64,000 bases of DNA, taken from the NCBI RefSeq assembly GCF_003289945.1, contig NZ_QMBP01000002.1, positions 62,001 to 126,000 of the forward strand, given 5' to 3'. Numbering within the stretch: the stretch's first letter is position 1; the number at the start of each line of letters is the position of its first letter. The stretch comes from Mesorhizobium hawassense. Its GTDB lineage: Bacteria > Pseudomonadota > Alphaproteobacteria > Rhizobiales > Rhizobiaceae. The notes under the pieces were generated by a model. It saw only the letters and a program-made list of their open reading frames with translations. It did not search any database and was not told where the DNA came from. A program made the position numbers and the translations under genes. Positions 37,827 through 45,888 of the stretch are shown here, one piece after another.

Positions 37827-38375
37827 GTGGAAGAGAAGGCGGAAGACCAGGACGGCATGGAAGAGGCCGAACGCGACCTGCTCACCGACCTACGGCGAGC
37901 GCGGCGCTCGCTTCGACTTCAGGGCATGGATGAGCCCCCGGCCGCTTCGTGCCTGACGCCGGGGCAAAGGATAGCGGGCGCTGTCGCCACCGTAATGGGC
38001 TCGTGGACCTTCATCATCATCCAGAGCGCAATCCTGTTCGTCTGGATAGCCGCCAACCTGGCCGGCGCGATCAGGGGCTGGGACCCCTATCCGTTCATCC
38101 TTCTCAATCTCGCTCTTTCGTTCCAGGGGGCCTACGCCGCGCCGGTCATCATGATGGCCCAGAACCGGCAGCAGGACATCGATCGCAAGGCCGCGGAGAA
38201 CGACTACCGGATCAATGTGAAGGCGGAGCTCGAGATAGAGTTGCTGCATGAGAAGATCGACCAACTGCGTGAGCGCGAAGTCCTGAAGCTAACGGAGGCC
38301 GTCAGGATGCTGACCGAGCTGCAGCAGCAATCGGCGTCAGGTGCATGCGATGCGGAAGGCGGACGGCCTTTATAA
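37827..38375 (+). CDS. DUF1003 membrane protein
   Basis: 182 residues. GSWTFIIIQSAILFVWIAAN and the WDPYPFILLNLALSFQGAYA pair are the DUF1003 transmembrane hairpin, followed by a cytoplasmic coiled coil (EIELLHEKIDQLREREVLKL). The family is widespread and uncharacterised, sometimes induced by stress. It lies downstream of wrbA, probably in one transcript. Confidence 0.9.
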   Translation: MEEKAEDQDGMEEAERDLLTDLRRARRSLRLQGMDEPPAASCLTPGQRIAGAVATVMGSWTFIIIQSAILFVWIAANLAGAIRGWDPYPFILLNLALSFQGAYAAPVIMMAQNRQQDIDRKAAENDYRINVKAELEIELLHEKIDQLREREVLKLTEAVRMLTELQQQSASGACDAEGGRPL

Positions 38376-38525
38376 CGCCCGGCTATCGACTTCATGGCCT
38401 GACGTCATTTCCCATTCGCCGTGCGGAATTCCATGCTCCGCCGGTAGCTTGCCCATCCCGCGCAGAACAGCTTAGCGCAATGTGCAGGACGACGCTCCTT
38501 TCACCGCCGACGGAGGAAGTCCGCC

Positions 38526-39131
38526 ATGGTCACTCGCGGTTTCACGGGCCGCCAATCCGGATCTGAACTATCGGAACGGATTCCCCCGGGACAGCACCTC
38601 GTTGATAATTTCCCGGTGCTTACTGCCGGTCCCACGCCACGGATCGAGCCCGCGGACTGGACATTCACGCTGAAGGTCGGAACTCGTCCGGTCAAGGCGT
38701 GGAACTGGTCGGAATTCAACGCGCTCCCACGAACCAGGATGACGCGGGACATCCACTGCGTGACCTCATGGTCGAAGCTCAACACCGCCTGGGAGGGCGT
38801 GGCCATCGACGACATTCTCGCCGACGCTGGGCTTAGCGCGCCCACTCCGTTTGCACTCGCACATTGCTACGACGGATACTCCACCAACGTTCCACTCGCG
38901 GATCTCGCGACGGGGAAGGCGATGGTCGCGCTCAACTACGAAGGCCAGCCACTGCCGCGCGATCACGGGGGGCCGGCGCGCCTACTCGTGCCGCATCTCT
39001 ACTTCTGGAAGTCGGCAAAGTGGGTAAGCGGGCTTCAGTTCACGGAGCGCGACGAGGCGGGTTTCTGGGAGCTGCGTGGGTACCACAAATATGGCGATCC
39101 GTGGCGTGAGCAGCGATACAAGAATGACTGA
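38526..39131 (+). CDS. Sulfite-oxidase-like molybdopterin oxidoreductase (MsrP-like)
   Basis: 201 residues, the catalytic Moco domain only. DIHCVTSWSKLNTAWEGVAI provides the molybdenum-ligating cysteine; GGPARLLVPHLYFWKSAKWV is the second conserved block. No Tat signal is seen, so it is probably cytoplasmic, unlike MsrP. Its stop overlaps the start of a flavin reductase (ATGACTGA), implying translational coupling and an electron-transfer partnership. Confidence 0.88.
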   Translation: MVTRGFTGRQSGSELSERIPPGQHLVDNFPVLTAGPTPRIEPADWTFTLKVGTRPVKAWNWSEFNALPRTRMTRDIHCVTSWSKLNTAWEGVAIDDILADAGLSAPTPFALAHCYDGYSTNVPLADLATGKAMVALNYEGQPLPRDHGGPARLLVPHLYFWKSAKWVSGLQFTERDEAGFWELRGYHKYGDPWREQRYKND

Positions 39132-39870
39132 AGCGATTGCCGCAACCGCGCGATGGCAGAGCTGCGCGATTGTCGAGATCGCGACGAGAACGCCGGCTAT
39201 AAAGAGCTTCTTTCTTCGCCTCTCCGAAACGTTCGACTATACGGCCGGACAGCACGTCGACGTGCGGCTGACTGCACCAAACGGCTACACTGCCATGCGC
39301 AGCTACTCGATCGCGTCGGCCCCGAGCGATTCCAACGTGATCGAGCTGGCGATCGAGCGCCTCGCTGACGGCGAGGTCTCCCCGTTCTTCCACGACGTCG
39401 CCCGAATAGGCGATATGATTGAGCTTCGCGGGCCCCTTGGCGGTCACTTCCTCTGGCCGGGGCCAACCGCGAATCCGCTGCTCTTGATCGGCGCGGGCTC
39501 CGGCGTCGTGCCGCTCATGGCAATGATCCGCCATCGGAAGGCCAGCGGCGAGCCAGTGCCTGTAGCACTGTTGCTCTCCTCCAGGACCTGGGGTGACGTG
39601 CTGTTCAGGGACGAGCTCCTCGAGCTCGAGAGATCGCTTCCCGATTTAGCGCTCGCCTTGGCGCTTACACGCGAACCGGCGACGCGCCGCGACGACTTCA
39701 GCAGGCGCATCGACTCGGCGATGGTCGCTGGAGTCGCGGCCCGGTTGCCTGTGCCCCCCGGCTGCGCCTTCGTGTGCGGGTCGAACGCGTTCGTCGACAT
39801 CGCCACGGACGCGGTGCTTGCTTTGGGACTGAAAGCGATGGCGATCAAGACCGAACGCTACGGCGCTTGA
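39124..39870 (+). CDS. Ferredoxin/flavin reductase (FNR family) partner
   Basis: 248 residues. RSYSIASAP is the FAD-binding motif, ELRGPLGGHF the flavin phosphate loop, LLIGAGSGVVPLMAMI the NAD(P) motif, and FVCGSNAFVD the C-terminal nucleotide site. It lacks a 2Fe-2S domain. ATG 39124 overlaps the upstream Moco gene by 8 bp. It probably feeds electrons from NAD(P)H to that enzyme. Confidence 0.88.
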   Translation: MTEAIAATARWQSCAIVEIATRTPAIKSFFLRLSETFDYTAGQHVDVRLTAPNGYTAMRSYSIASAPSDSNVIELAIERLADGEVSPFFHDVARIGDMIELRGPLGGHFLWPGPTANPLLLIGAGSGVVPLMAMIRHRKASGEPVPVALLLSSRTWGDVLFRDELLELERSLPDLALALALTREPATRRDDFSRRIDSAMVAGVAARLPVPPGCAFVCGSNAFVDIATDAVLALGLKAMAIKTERYGA

Positions 39871-39981
39871 GAGACGATCTCTCTCGCTTTGCGAGAGGAT
39901 GGTTTTCGCGAATGCCAGATTATGGGGCACTTCGGCATCGAGATCGAGCACGTCGCGGCACTCTAGGAAAAGGATACAGCC

Positions 39982-40668
39982 ATGTTCTCAGTGATTTTCG
40001 AAGTTCTCCCAAATAAAGAGAACTGGGATGACTACCTCGACGACGCTGAGATGCTGCGCCCGGAGCTGGAAAAGGTCGAGGGCTTCGTCGACAACATCCG
40101 CTACAAGAGCTTTACACGCGAGGGCTGGATCCTTTCGCTTTCGAACTGGCGGGATGAGAAGTCGATCGTCCGCTGGCGCACGCGCAGGCGCCATCACGAG
40201 GCGCAGCAGAAGGGTCGCGACGAAATCTTCGCAGACTACCACCTGCGCGTCGGCCAGATCACCGCCGACAATCAATTGCCGAAAGGGTATGCCCTCATGG
40301 AGCAGCGGCTCGACGAGACTGAAGTCGGGGAAGGAACCACGGTGACGCTGATCAACGCGACACGCCCCGCCGAGTGGAAGCAGACCAACAATCCGTACGA
40401 TTGCGCCGAGTGGCTTGGCCTGAACCCGTGGGCCGCCGACAGTACGTCCTGGGACATTTTCGAGGCCGTACTTACTCCCGGCGACCTGATTCTCCTCATA
40501 TCGTGGAAAGATGCCGCTGCAGCGCAAGCCTATGAGGACTCTTCCGCGCCGAATGAGAAGGCAAGGGTCCGGAGAGTGCGGATCGTACGTGATTATGGGA
40601 AATACGACCGTCGCGAGGCACCACAATACTATGCAGACGCCACGGGCCGCGACACCATCCACGCCTGA
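39982..40668 (+). CDS. Antibiotic-biosynthesis-monooxygenase (ABM) domain protein
   Basis: 228 residues with two dimeric alpha/beta-barrel units. The first holds FVDNIRYKSFTREGWILSLS and the R-W-R-T-R-R-R-H-H segment; the second lies around residues 110-210. Family members are heme-degrading or quinol monooxygenases or simple binders. RBS AGGAAAAGG. It stands downstream of the reductase gene by 110 bp. Confidence 0.8.
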   Translation: MFSVIFEVLPNKENWDDYLDDAEMLRPELEKVEGFVDNIRYKSFTREGWILSLSNWRDEKSIVRWRTRRRHHEAQQKGRDEIFADYHLRVGQITADNQLPKGYALMEQRLDETEVGEGTTVTLINATRPAEWKQTNNPYDCAEWLGLNPWAADSTSWDIFEAVLTPGDLILLISWKDAAAAQAYEDSSAPNEKARVRRVRIVRDYGKYDRREAPQYYADATGRDTIHA

Positions 40669-40845
40669 CACCGCTCCGTCGGCAAGGGCCTGCCTGCCGC
40701 GAGTTCGAGCTAACGTGCGGCCAGGTACGAGTCGTGCAGGAGCCGGGATCGATCTCGCGAAGCGGCAGCGTCGAAACCCGGCCGCGGAGGACCGCCCCTG
40801 ACGGGCCTCCCCAAGCGCAATGTCAAAATCTGAAAGGAAAGCACG

Positions 40846-41328
40846 ATGACGAAGTCGAACGATGATGGCGCTCCCCGCCCACAGGCTTTAGTGGCCGGCG
40901 ACCTTGACGACGCCGGCGCACTCAACGGCCGTGCCGGCGCATCGGAGTTCTCGATTGGCGGCGGCAGGGCGGCCGGGGCGAATCCCTATGAGCTTCTGAG
41001 TGCTTCGCTCGCTGCGTGCACGGCGATGACGATACGGTTTCAGGCGCGAAGGCGAAAATTCCCGCTATCTCATGTCGAGGTAGCTGTGTCGTATCACCAT
41101 GGCGGGGATGGTGGCCGCGACTCCTTTGAGCGCTCCATCACGCTGGAGGGAAACCTAGGTGACGACGAGCGCGCCCAGTTGATGCAGGCTGCGAACATGT
41201 GTCCGGTCGGGCGGACGCTCGGCCTCAGCGCCGACATCCGCACGAACGATAACGTCAGCGGCGGGCCGGCGGCAAGCTATGACGATGACTTGAGCGAGCT
41301 TTCGATCCCGAACATCGACCCCGACTAG
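40846..41328 (+). CDS. OsmC family peroxiredoxin
   Basis: 160 residues. ANPYELLSASLAACTAMTIR contains the first redox Cys and ANMCPVGRTL the second. OsmC/Ohr proteins reduce organic hydroperoxides with lipoyl or thiol donors. AAGGAAAG lies before ATG 40846. It is monocistronic. Confidence 0.92.
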   Translation: MTKSNDDGAPRPQALVAGDLDDAGALNGRAGASEFSIGGGRAAGANPYELLSASLAACTAMTIRFQARRRKFPLSHVEVAVSYHHGGDGGRDSFERSITLEGNLGDDERAQLMQAANMCPVGRTLGLSADIRTNDNVSGGPAASYDDDLSELSIPNIDPD

Positions 41329-41334
41329 TATGCC

Positions 41335-41532
41335 CCAAGGTATGGGGATTTCCTTGTCCAGGAGGATGAACGCGGCGCCTCGAAGACAGTAGTGGACGGT
41401 GGAGGCGTCGGTGCGACCGCCAGGTACGCGCTCGCAGCAAGCGCGCAACAGCCTTAGGGAGGTGACGTCCAATGTGGTCATCAACTTGTCGAGGTCTTGT
41501 TGCGATATACGCCAGATCGGGTCGCCTGCCAC
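41335..41532 (-). pseudogene. AraC-type ligand-binding domain relic
   Basis: The minus strand reads WRISQQDLDKLMTTLDVTSL then G-G-R-T-D-A-S-T-V-H-Y-C-L-R-G, the start of the cupin-like sensor domain of AraC regulators. It runs out into the 3' end of osmC without a DNA-binding domain. Tentative. Confidence 0.45.
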
Positions 41533-41882
41533 ATCCAGAAGCCTCTATGCTGCTCAGGCCGATATCAACTCGGCTTCGGAACAGCGCGGACGCCATCTCA
41601 CGCAGGCATCCGGCCTGCGCAACCGGGTGCAGGGCCCTTCTGCGCTCCAACCTGACCTGGGATTTGGTGTTCTCCGCGACATACTTGGACAGTCCAGTCT
41701 CGGCGCATAGTTCGCCGAGCAAGAGAACCCTCTTCTCAATATCTGAAATAATCGGTCACGGGAGGCGGGTAGAGACGAGCGGGCCGGGGCGATCACGAAG
41801 GTTATCGACTACATGCCCCATCTGCATGATGCTTGCGTCGCGTCGTTGAATACTGTGTTGCCTGCGAAGTAGGAGAACAGCA
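41533..41882. other. Region without an assigned gene
   Basis: 350 bp. The minus strand has a coding-like segment (LLGELCAETGLSKYVAEN, then R-R-A-L-H-P-V-A-Q-A-G-C-L-R-E-M-A) of about 65 residues that I cannot place in a family and that lacks a clear start. The promoter of the DUF983 gene should be near 41830-41875. Confidence 0.35.
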
Positions 41883-42332
41883 ATGGCCACGACGACTGGA
41901 GGCCCGATTGGAAGTCAAGACAAGGATTGGACGTCTGCAGAGACCGCCGCCGGCCGGGCCGTCGGCCTCTCCCTTCGGCGGGGGGTTCGCGGAAGGTGCC
42001 CGCGCTGCGGTCGCGGTCGCTTGTTTTGCTCGTTTCTCAAGGTCGGCGACCATTGTTCTGTCTGCGGCCTCGATTTCACGGGCCATCGGGCTGACGATCT
42101 GCCTGCGTACTTGGTGATCGTCATCATCGGCCACGTCTTGATCCCCGTCATTCTCTTGATCGAGGAGAACTACGCACCGTCGCTTGCGTTTCAGCTCGCA
42201 GTCTACCTTCCGATCACCATTTTGGCCTCGCTAGCCCTTCTTCAGCCGGTCAAGGGCGCCGTCGTGGCGCTGCAGTGGTCACTCAAGATGCACGGTTTCG
42301 GAGAGCATCCGCCCGACGATCCGGGCGCGTGA
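41883..42332 (+). CDS. DUF983 membrane protein
   Basis: 149 residues. [20 protein letters not shown] plus C-S-V-C-G-L-D-F form the zinc-ribbon-like CxxC pairs of DUF983, followed by two TM helices ([16 protein letters not shown] and [15 protein letters not shown]). Near cytochrome oxidase genes in many alphaproteobacteria, but not here. AGGAGAA precedes the start. Confidence 0.88.
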   Translation: MATTTGGPIGSQDKDWTSAETAAGRAVGLSLRRGVRGRCPRCGRGRLFCSFLKVGDHCSVCGLDFTGHRADDLPAYLVIVIIGHVLIPVILLIEENYAPSLAFQLAVYLPITILASLALLQPVKGAVVALQWSLKMHGFGEHPPDDPGA

Positions 42333-42352
42333 GGCGACGTTGCCGCAACCGT

Positions 42353-42445
42353 CGGAGTTCTGGGCCAAACGGCTTCCTCCACCTGGGCCACGCAGGGTCG
42401 ATTGTTCTGAACTACGAGCCGGCGAAAGAATTTGGCGGCCGCTGC
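42353..42445 (+). pseudogene. GluQ-RS (glutamyl-Q tRNA-Asp synthetase) N-terminal relic
   Basis: Reads [20 protein letters not shown] then P-A-K-E-F-G-G-R, clearly the class I start [12 protein letters not shown]...LNYE-A-x-x-GGR of GluQ-RS/GluRS. The R-I-E-D block and all else are missing. Downstream sequence to 42630 is open in this frame (about 60 residues) but not family-like. Confidence 0.75.
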
Positions 42446-42630
42446 CTCGGAGAACCTTCCTCAGGCCTCTTCCGATTTGACGACGAGAATCGTATCCATG
42501 GCGTCACGAGCTACGAAGGACGCAGCTTGGCAGCGCACATTCTTGTCTGCCCGCTTCCTGAGGGCTTCTACTGTCCGGCATGCGCCAAACAGCCGGGCTG
42601 TTCCCATGCGATGAAACGCCTGCCTGCATC

Positions 42631-43950
42631 CTACAGCCAGCCCCCCGCGAATCCGGCCCGGCGCAGCCCGGTCACGATCGGCCGGCACCGGCGCATGATG
42701 CTCCAGAGGAGGCCCGTCCTGTAGTTTTCCGTCATCAGGACGACCGGGCCCTGGTCTATGCCGAAATGGCAGGGACTGACCCACCATCCCGTATCACTGC
42801 CTTCCACTTTGTAGGTCGGGTTGAAAGATGGCTTGAATCCGTAGAGACGGGTCATGCCGAGTTTCATCTGCGCAAAGTGCGACACGGTCGGAATGACGAT
42901 TTCCGGAGCGAAGGGCAATGAAGCGACTACCACCCACGGCGAGACAGTCCCGTCGTCCGGTCCGAAAGGCGCGCCGCGGGCGATATAGTCGAAGAATTCT
43001 CTTTCCACGCCATCGACATTGCGTTTGACCCAACCGGGTCCATCGCTTGCCGTGAACCCCCAGCAATGTTCGCCATAGCCGACAAAGCTGAGCGGATTGC
43101 GGATGGCATATTCCTGCTGGACGTAGGTCGCGTGGCGGCTGTTCTCGAAATAGTCGCTGTTGTGGTCGCGCATGAATCGGTCGCGTATGCCCCGGAAGTC
43201 GATCCACATATGCGAAAGCTGGTGGGTGAAAAGCGGACCTGAATAGAGTAGTTCGCGTCCGTAGATGTTCCTCCAGTCGTACGTTTCGGTGTAGGCAAAA
43301 AAGGCTTCGGGCGGCAATGGACAGGTTGGCGACCCAAGGCCAAGAATGTAGAGCAGAAGGCCCTCGTCGTAACCGCGCCACCGGTAGGGAATGAAACCGT
43401 TTTCCGGGCGCCATCCATGGGTCAGCGTAAGACCGCGGTCGCAGGCCCAGTTCCAGTCCGCCCGCTCGTACAGTGCATTGGCGACCCTCCGAATCTCCGC
43501 CTCTTCGGGTGTCTGGCCGTCGAAGTATGTGGCGACAGTCAGTGCGCCGGCGAACAGGTATGCCGAGTCGATGGTGGACAGTTCGGACTGCCAGACCCGG
43601 CGGCCGGTTTCGATGTCGAGGAAATGATAGAAGAACCCTTTGTAGCCGGTTGCGTCGGGCTCTGGTCCTTGGGGGCATCGCAGCAGGAATTCAAGTCGCC
43701 TTAGGGCGATCTTGGCCGCAAACTGCCGGATTATGATGCCGCGTTCCACGACGACCGGAATCGCTGCCAGGGCCATCCCGATTGCGGCGATGCTTGCCGG
43801 AGCACCTTGCTCGGTCTTGTCGCGAACGAGTCCGTTGTCGGGGTTGGTGCCGTGGAGATAGTACAGCAGCGTCGTGAACTGCAGACGGGCGAGATCCTCG
43901 TCGGTCGGCATCCGAAGCAGTTCTGGCGCGGTCGAAAGCATCTGTGACAT
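42631..43950 (-). CDS. Glucoamylase-like family protein (PF10091)
   Basis: 439 residues, (alpha/alpha)6-barrel. Matches to COG5368: [74 protein letters not shown]. Often encoded beside cyclic beta-1,2-glucan synthases; here a remnant of such a gene lies just upstream (stop at 43955, five bases before this start). No signal peptide seen, so probably cytoplasmic. Likely acts on beta-1,2-glucans, an inference from family context. Confidence 0.9.
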   Translation of the reverse strand: MSQMLSTAPELLRMPTDEDLARLQFTTLLYYLHGTNPDNGLVRDKTEQGAPASIAAIGMALAAIPVVVERGIIIRQFAAKIALRRLEFLLRCPQGPEPDATGYKGFFYHFLDIETGRRVWQSELSTIDSAYLFAGALTVATYFDGQTPEEAEIRRVANALYERADWNWACDRGLTLTHGWRPENGFIPYRWRGYDEGLLLYILGLGSPTCPLPPEAFFAYTETYDWRNIYGRELLYSGPLFTHQLSHMWIDFRGIRDRFMRDHNSDYFENSRHATYVQQEYAIRNPLSFVGYGEHCWGFTASDGPGWVKRNVDGVEREFFDYIARGAPFGPDDGTVSPWVVVASLPFAPEIVIPTVSHFAQMKLGMTRLYGFKPSFNPTYKVEGSDTGWWVSPCHFGIDQGPVVLMTENYRTGLLWSIMRRCRPIVTGLRRAGFAGGWL

Positions 43951-43954
43951 ATGT

Positions 43955-44320
43955 CTAGCCGAGGATCACTCGGACGCCGTGGAAACGACCATCATTGGTA
44001 AGCGACACTTTTGTGTCCGTCAGCGGTTCGTCATCCAGCACAATCGAACGCACCCCGCGGCAGACTCTGGCCTTGTTGTCCACGTGGATGCGGCATCTCG
44101 CCGATCCAAACCTGTATCTCATTTCATACTCGGGCCAATATATGGGGACGCATGGTTGAATTGAGAGAGGCTGGTCCTGCGGTCTGAAACCAAGGATGGC
44201 TTCGAGCGCCACGCGATACAACCAGCCTGCCGATCCCGAATACCATGTCCAGCCGCCACGTCCGGCACCTGGTCGTGCGCCGAAGACATCGGCGCTGACG
44301 ACATGGTGCTCGACGATGTT
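43955..44320 (-). pseudogene. Cyclic beta-1,2-glucan synthase (NdvB/ChvB) C-terminal relic
   Basis: About 120 codons: GRGGWTWYSGSAGWLYRVAL then E-A-I-L-G-F, and PIYWPEYEMRYRFGSARCRI, the GH94 phosphorylase C-terminus of the ~2800-residue enzyme. The rest is deleted. It ends directly before the glucoamylase gene, preserving the ancestral gene order. Confidence 0.85.
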
Positions 44321-44783
44321 CTCTATTTGCACACGAAGATTCTCGCGCCGATTAAGACTCTTGAGATGGACATGCTTGCAAACGGCTATCGATTTTCGCG
44401 CGGCCGAACGTTGGGGATCGCCTTGGTAAGGAGCAGGCTTTGGTCAGAGGTCCCCAACAACTCCGGAACGGCCGTTTCGGACGACGATGAATTCCCTCGG
44501 TCGAGATCGACGCGCGCGTAAGTACGGCGGCCATTTCGCCATGATGATCCACATGGTGTACCTAGAGGCCGTTGCCATTGGTACGGCGGCCGTGCCGCAA
44601 GCGGCGTTCCTCGCCTATCCCAGCGCGCGAGCTCGATAGCGCAGTGGTTCGGCTCTACAATCCGAGACATAAGCCGACAGAACAAACACTCGGGCCACCG
44701 CTCGGCTATGCGAGCGCACAACGTTTGGCCTCGCAGTCCCCCTGACATGCGGTTCAAGCCGCGCGAAAGGTTGCCAAAGATTG
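44321..44783. other. Region upstream of the glucan-synthase relic, unassigned
   Basis: About 460 bp. The minus strand is open around 44386-44799, but no segment resembles the glucan synthase or another known family. Probably scrambled DNA from the deletion that removed the synthase. Confidence 0.3.
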
Positions 44784-45044
44784 TCATTGGCTCATCCATG
44801 GAATTGCTGACGACCCGTCATCGTGGTCTGAGATGAGGGCGAGCAGGTCGGCATTCATCGGATCCCGGTGCGTGGCTGCGATGCCGTGCGGCGTGCCGGA
44901 GGCGGGAAGGTTTTGCTTTCGGCTCGTGGCCGAAGCAGCGAGATGCAGTCCGGCTGCAACTGCGACGCTTAAGCCGGCCAAGAAGAAGACGTCTCGGCGG
45001 GGTCCGCCAACGGAAAGAAGTCCATCCTTACTCATCGCATCCAT
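44784..45044 (-). pseudogene. Secreted alpha/beta hydrolase (haloperoxidase type) with internal deletion
   Basis: 86 codons. The N-terminus GGPRRDVFFLAGLSVAVAAG is a Tat-like signal (twin Arg). After ATSRKQN it jumps to GTPHGIAATHRDPMNADLLA, the catalytic-His C-terminus of non-heme chloroperoxidase-like hydrolases. About 250 residues including nucleophile and Asp are missing, in frame. Inactive as an enzyme. Confidence 0.7.
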
Positions 45045-45457
45045 CCATAGGGGGCTTTGAACATCGGGCTCATCACCATCACGATCAACGGGTCGACGTG
45101 CACGGTCGCATTCGGGGAGGGACGAGCGAAGGAGCGGCGACACTCGATGACCGTGATGGCTTGCGAAGAAAATGAGCCGATCCGGGCCGCAAATCTATTC
45201 TACACAGAGCCTGTGATGCGATACCAAGGTGTAGGCAGGCACGCGGAGAGATGTGGCTATCTCAGACAGGCAAGCCCCCATAGACCAAGTCAACCTAGGA
45301 CTGGATAGGAGCGCTCGATTATGGGCCATCTTTCATCGCCGGAGGTTGTTCATTGATGTCGTCAGAGGCCGGTCGGAAAATCGGAAGGTCGGGCGTTTCA
45401 ATCGACTCGGGACTGCGCAGGCCTGCATCTGCGGAAATTTCCTAGCAAGGAGCAAAA
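45045..45457. other. Intergenic, nothing recognised
   Basis: About 410 bp. One plus-strand frame is open (45057-45308), but its sequence has no family likeness and atypical composition. No strong hairpin. Confidence 0.35.
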
Positions 45458-45619
45458 ATGCGGCTAATTGGCGGATCTATTATTCGCATTGTTGTCTCCA
45501 AAGAGACTTTTGCGGCCGAGCGGGCGGTTTTGGAAATTCTGTCTCCGGTCCGCTTGAATTCCGTTTCCTGGGAAAACGGAGACCGGTTGGCGAGAGACCG
45601 GTTCGAATGTGACGACTAG
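45458..45619 (+). CDS. Small ORF (53 residues), unknown
   Basis: Good ribosome-binding site AAGGAG six bases before ATG 45458. The protein contains LIGGSIIRIVVSKETFAAER and ends in W-E-N-G-D-R-L-A-R-D-R-F-E-C-D-D. The last third lies in a direct repeat whose second copy (47601-47655) also reads A-W-E-S-G-D-R-L-P-R. Could be a real small protein or the stump of a longer gene. Confidence 0.35.
   Translation: MRLIGGSIIRIVVSKETFAAERAVLEILSPVRLNSVSWENGDRLARDRFECDD
45565..45617 (+). repeat. Direct repeat flanking the MASE4 kinase gene, left
   Basis: About 53 bp matching 47601-47655: CCTGGGAAA(A/G)CGGAGACCGG then TTG(G/C)CGAGAG-ACCGGTTC. It contains an internal short repeat of GACCGGTT. The two copies bracket about 2 kb holding one sensor kinase gene. 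Confidence 0.7.
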
Positions 45620-45685
45620 AGCGCGGTCAGACCGAGCGAGCGGTATTGGCGAGACCATTTCAGGATGGCTGATCCACTGCGAACG

Positions 45686-45732
45686 TCCCTATCGCTCAAT
45701 TGCACTCGCTTTGCCGGCATTGGCGATAGGGA
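45686..45732. promoter_or_regulatory. Inverted repeat upstream of the MASE4 kinase
   Basis: TCCCTATCGC at 45686-45695 is the perfect complement of GCGATAGGGA at 45723-45732, with imperfect extension inward (CAAT/ATTG). Spacer 27 bp. It lies about 155 bp before the kinase start. Operator or cruciform; role unknown. Confidence 0.4.
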
Positions 45733-45888
45733 TCGCTTGCATTAGATTGTGGTCCGAGTGTCCTGCGACTTCGGGCTAGTAAGATCGGACGTTCTCGTCA
45801 AGCAGGTAGGAAAGGCACCACATTCTGGAAGTCTGATTTCGAATTAGAGGCTGGCGAACCCATCGCGGGCTTTCGACGTGAGGCGAAT

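Noticed and set aside
41329..41350. CCCCA-AGGTA-TGGGG hairpin after osmC
   Set aside because: Five base pairs and an interrupted T-run; could occur by chance.
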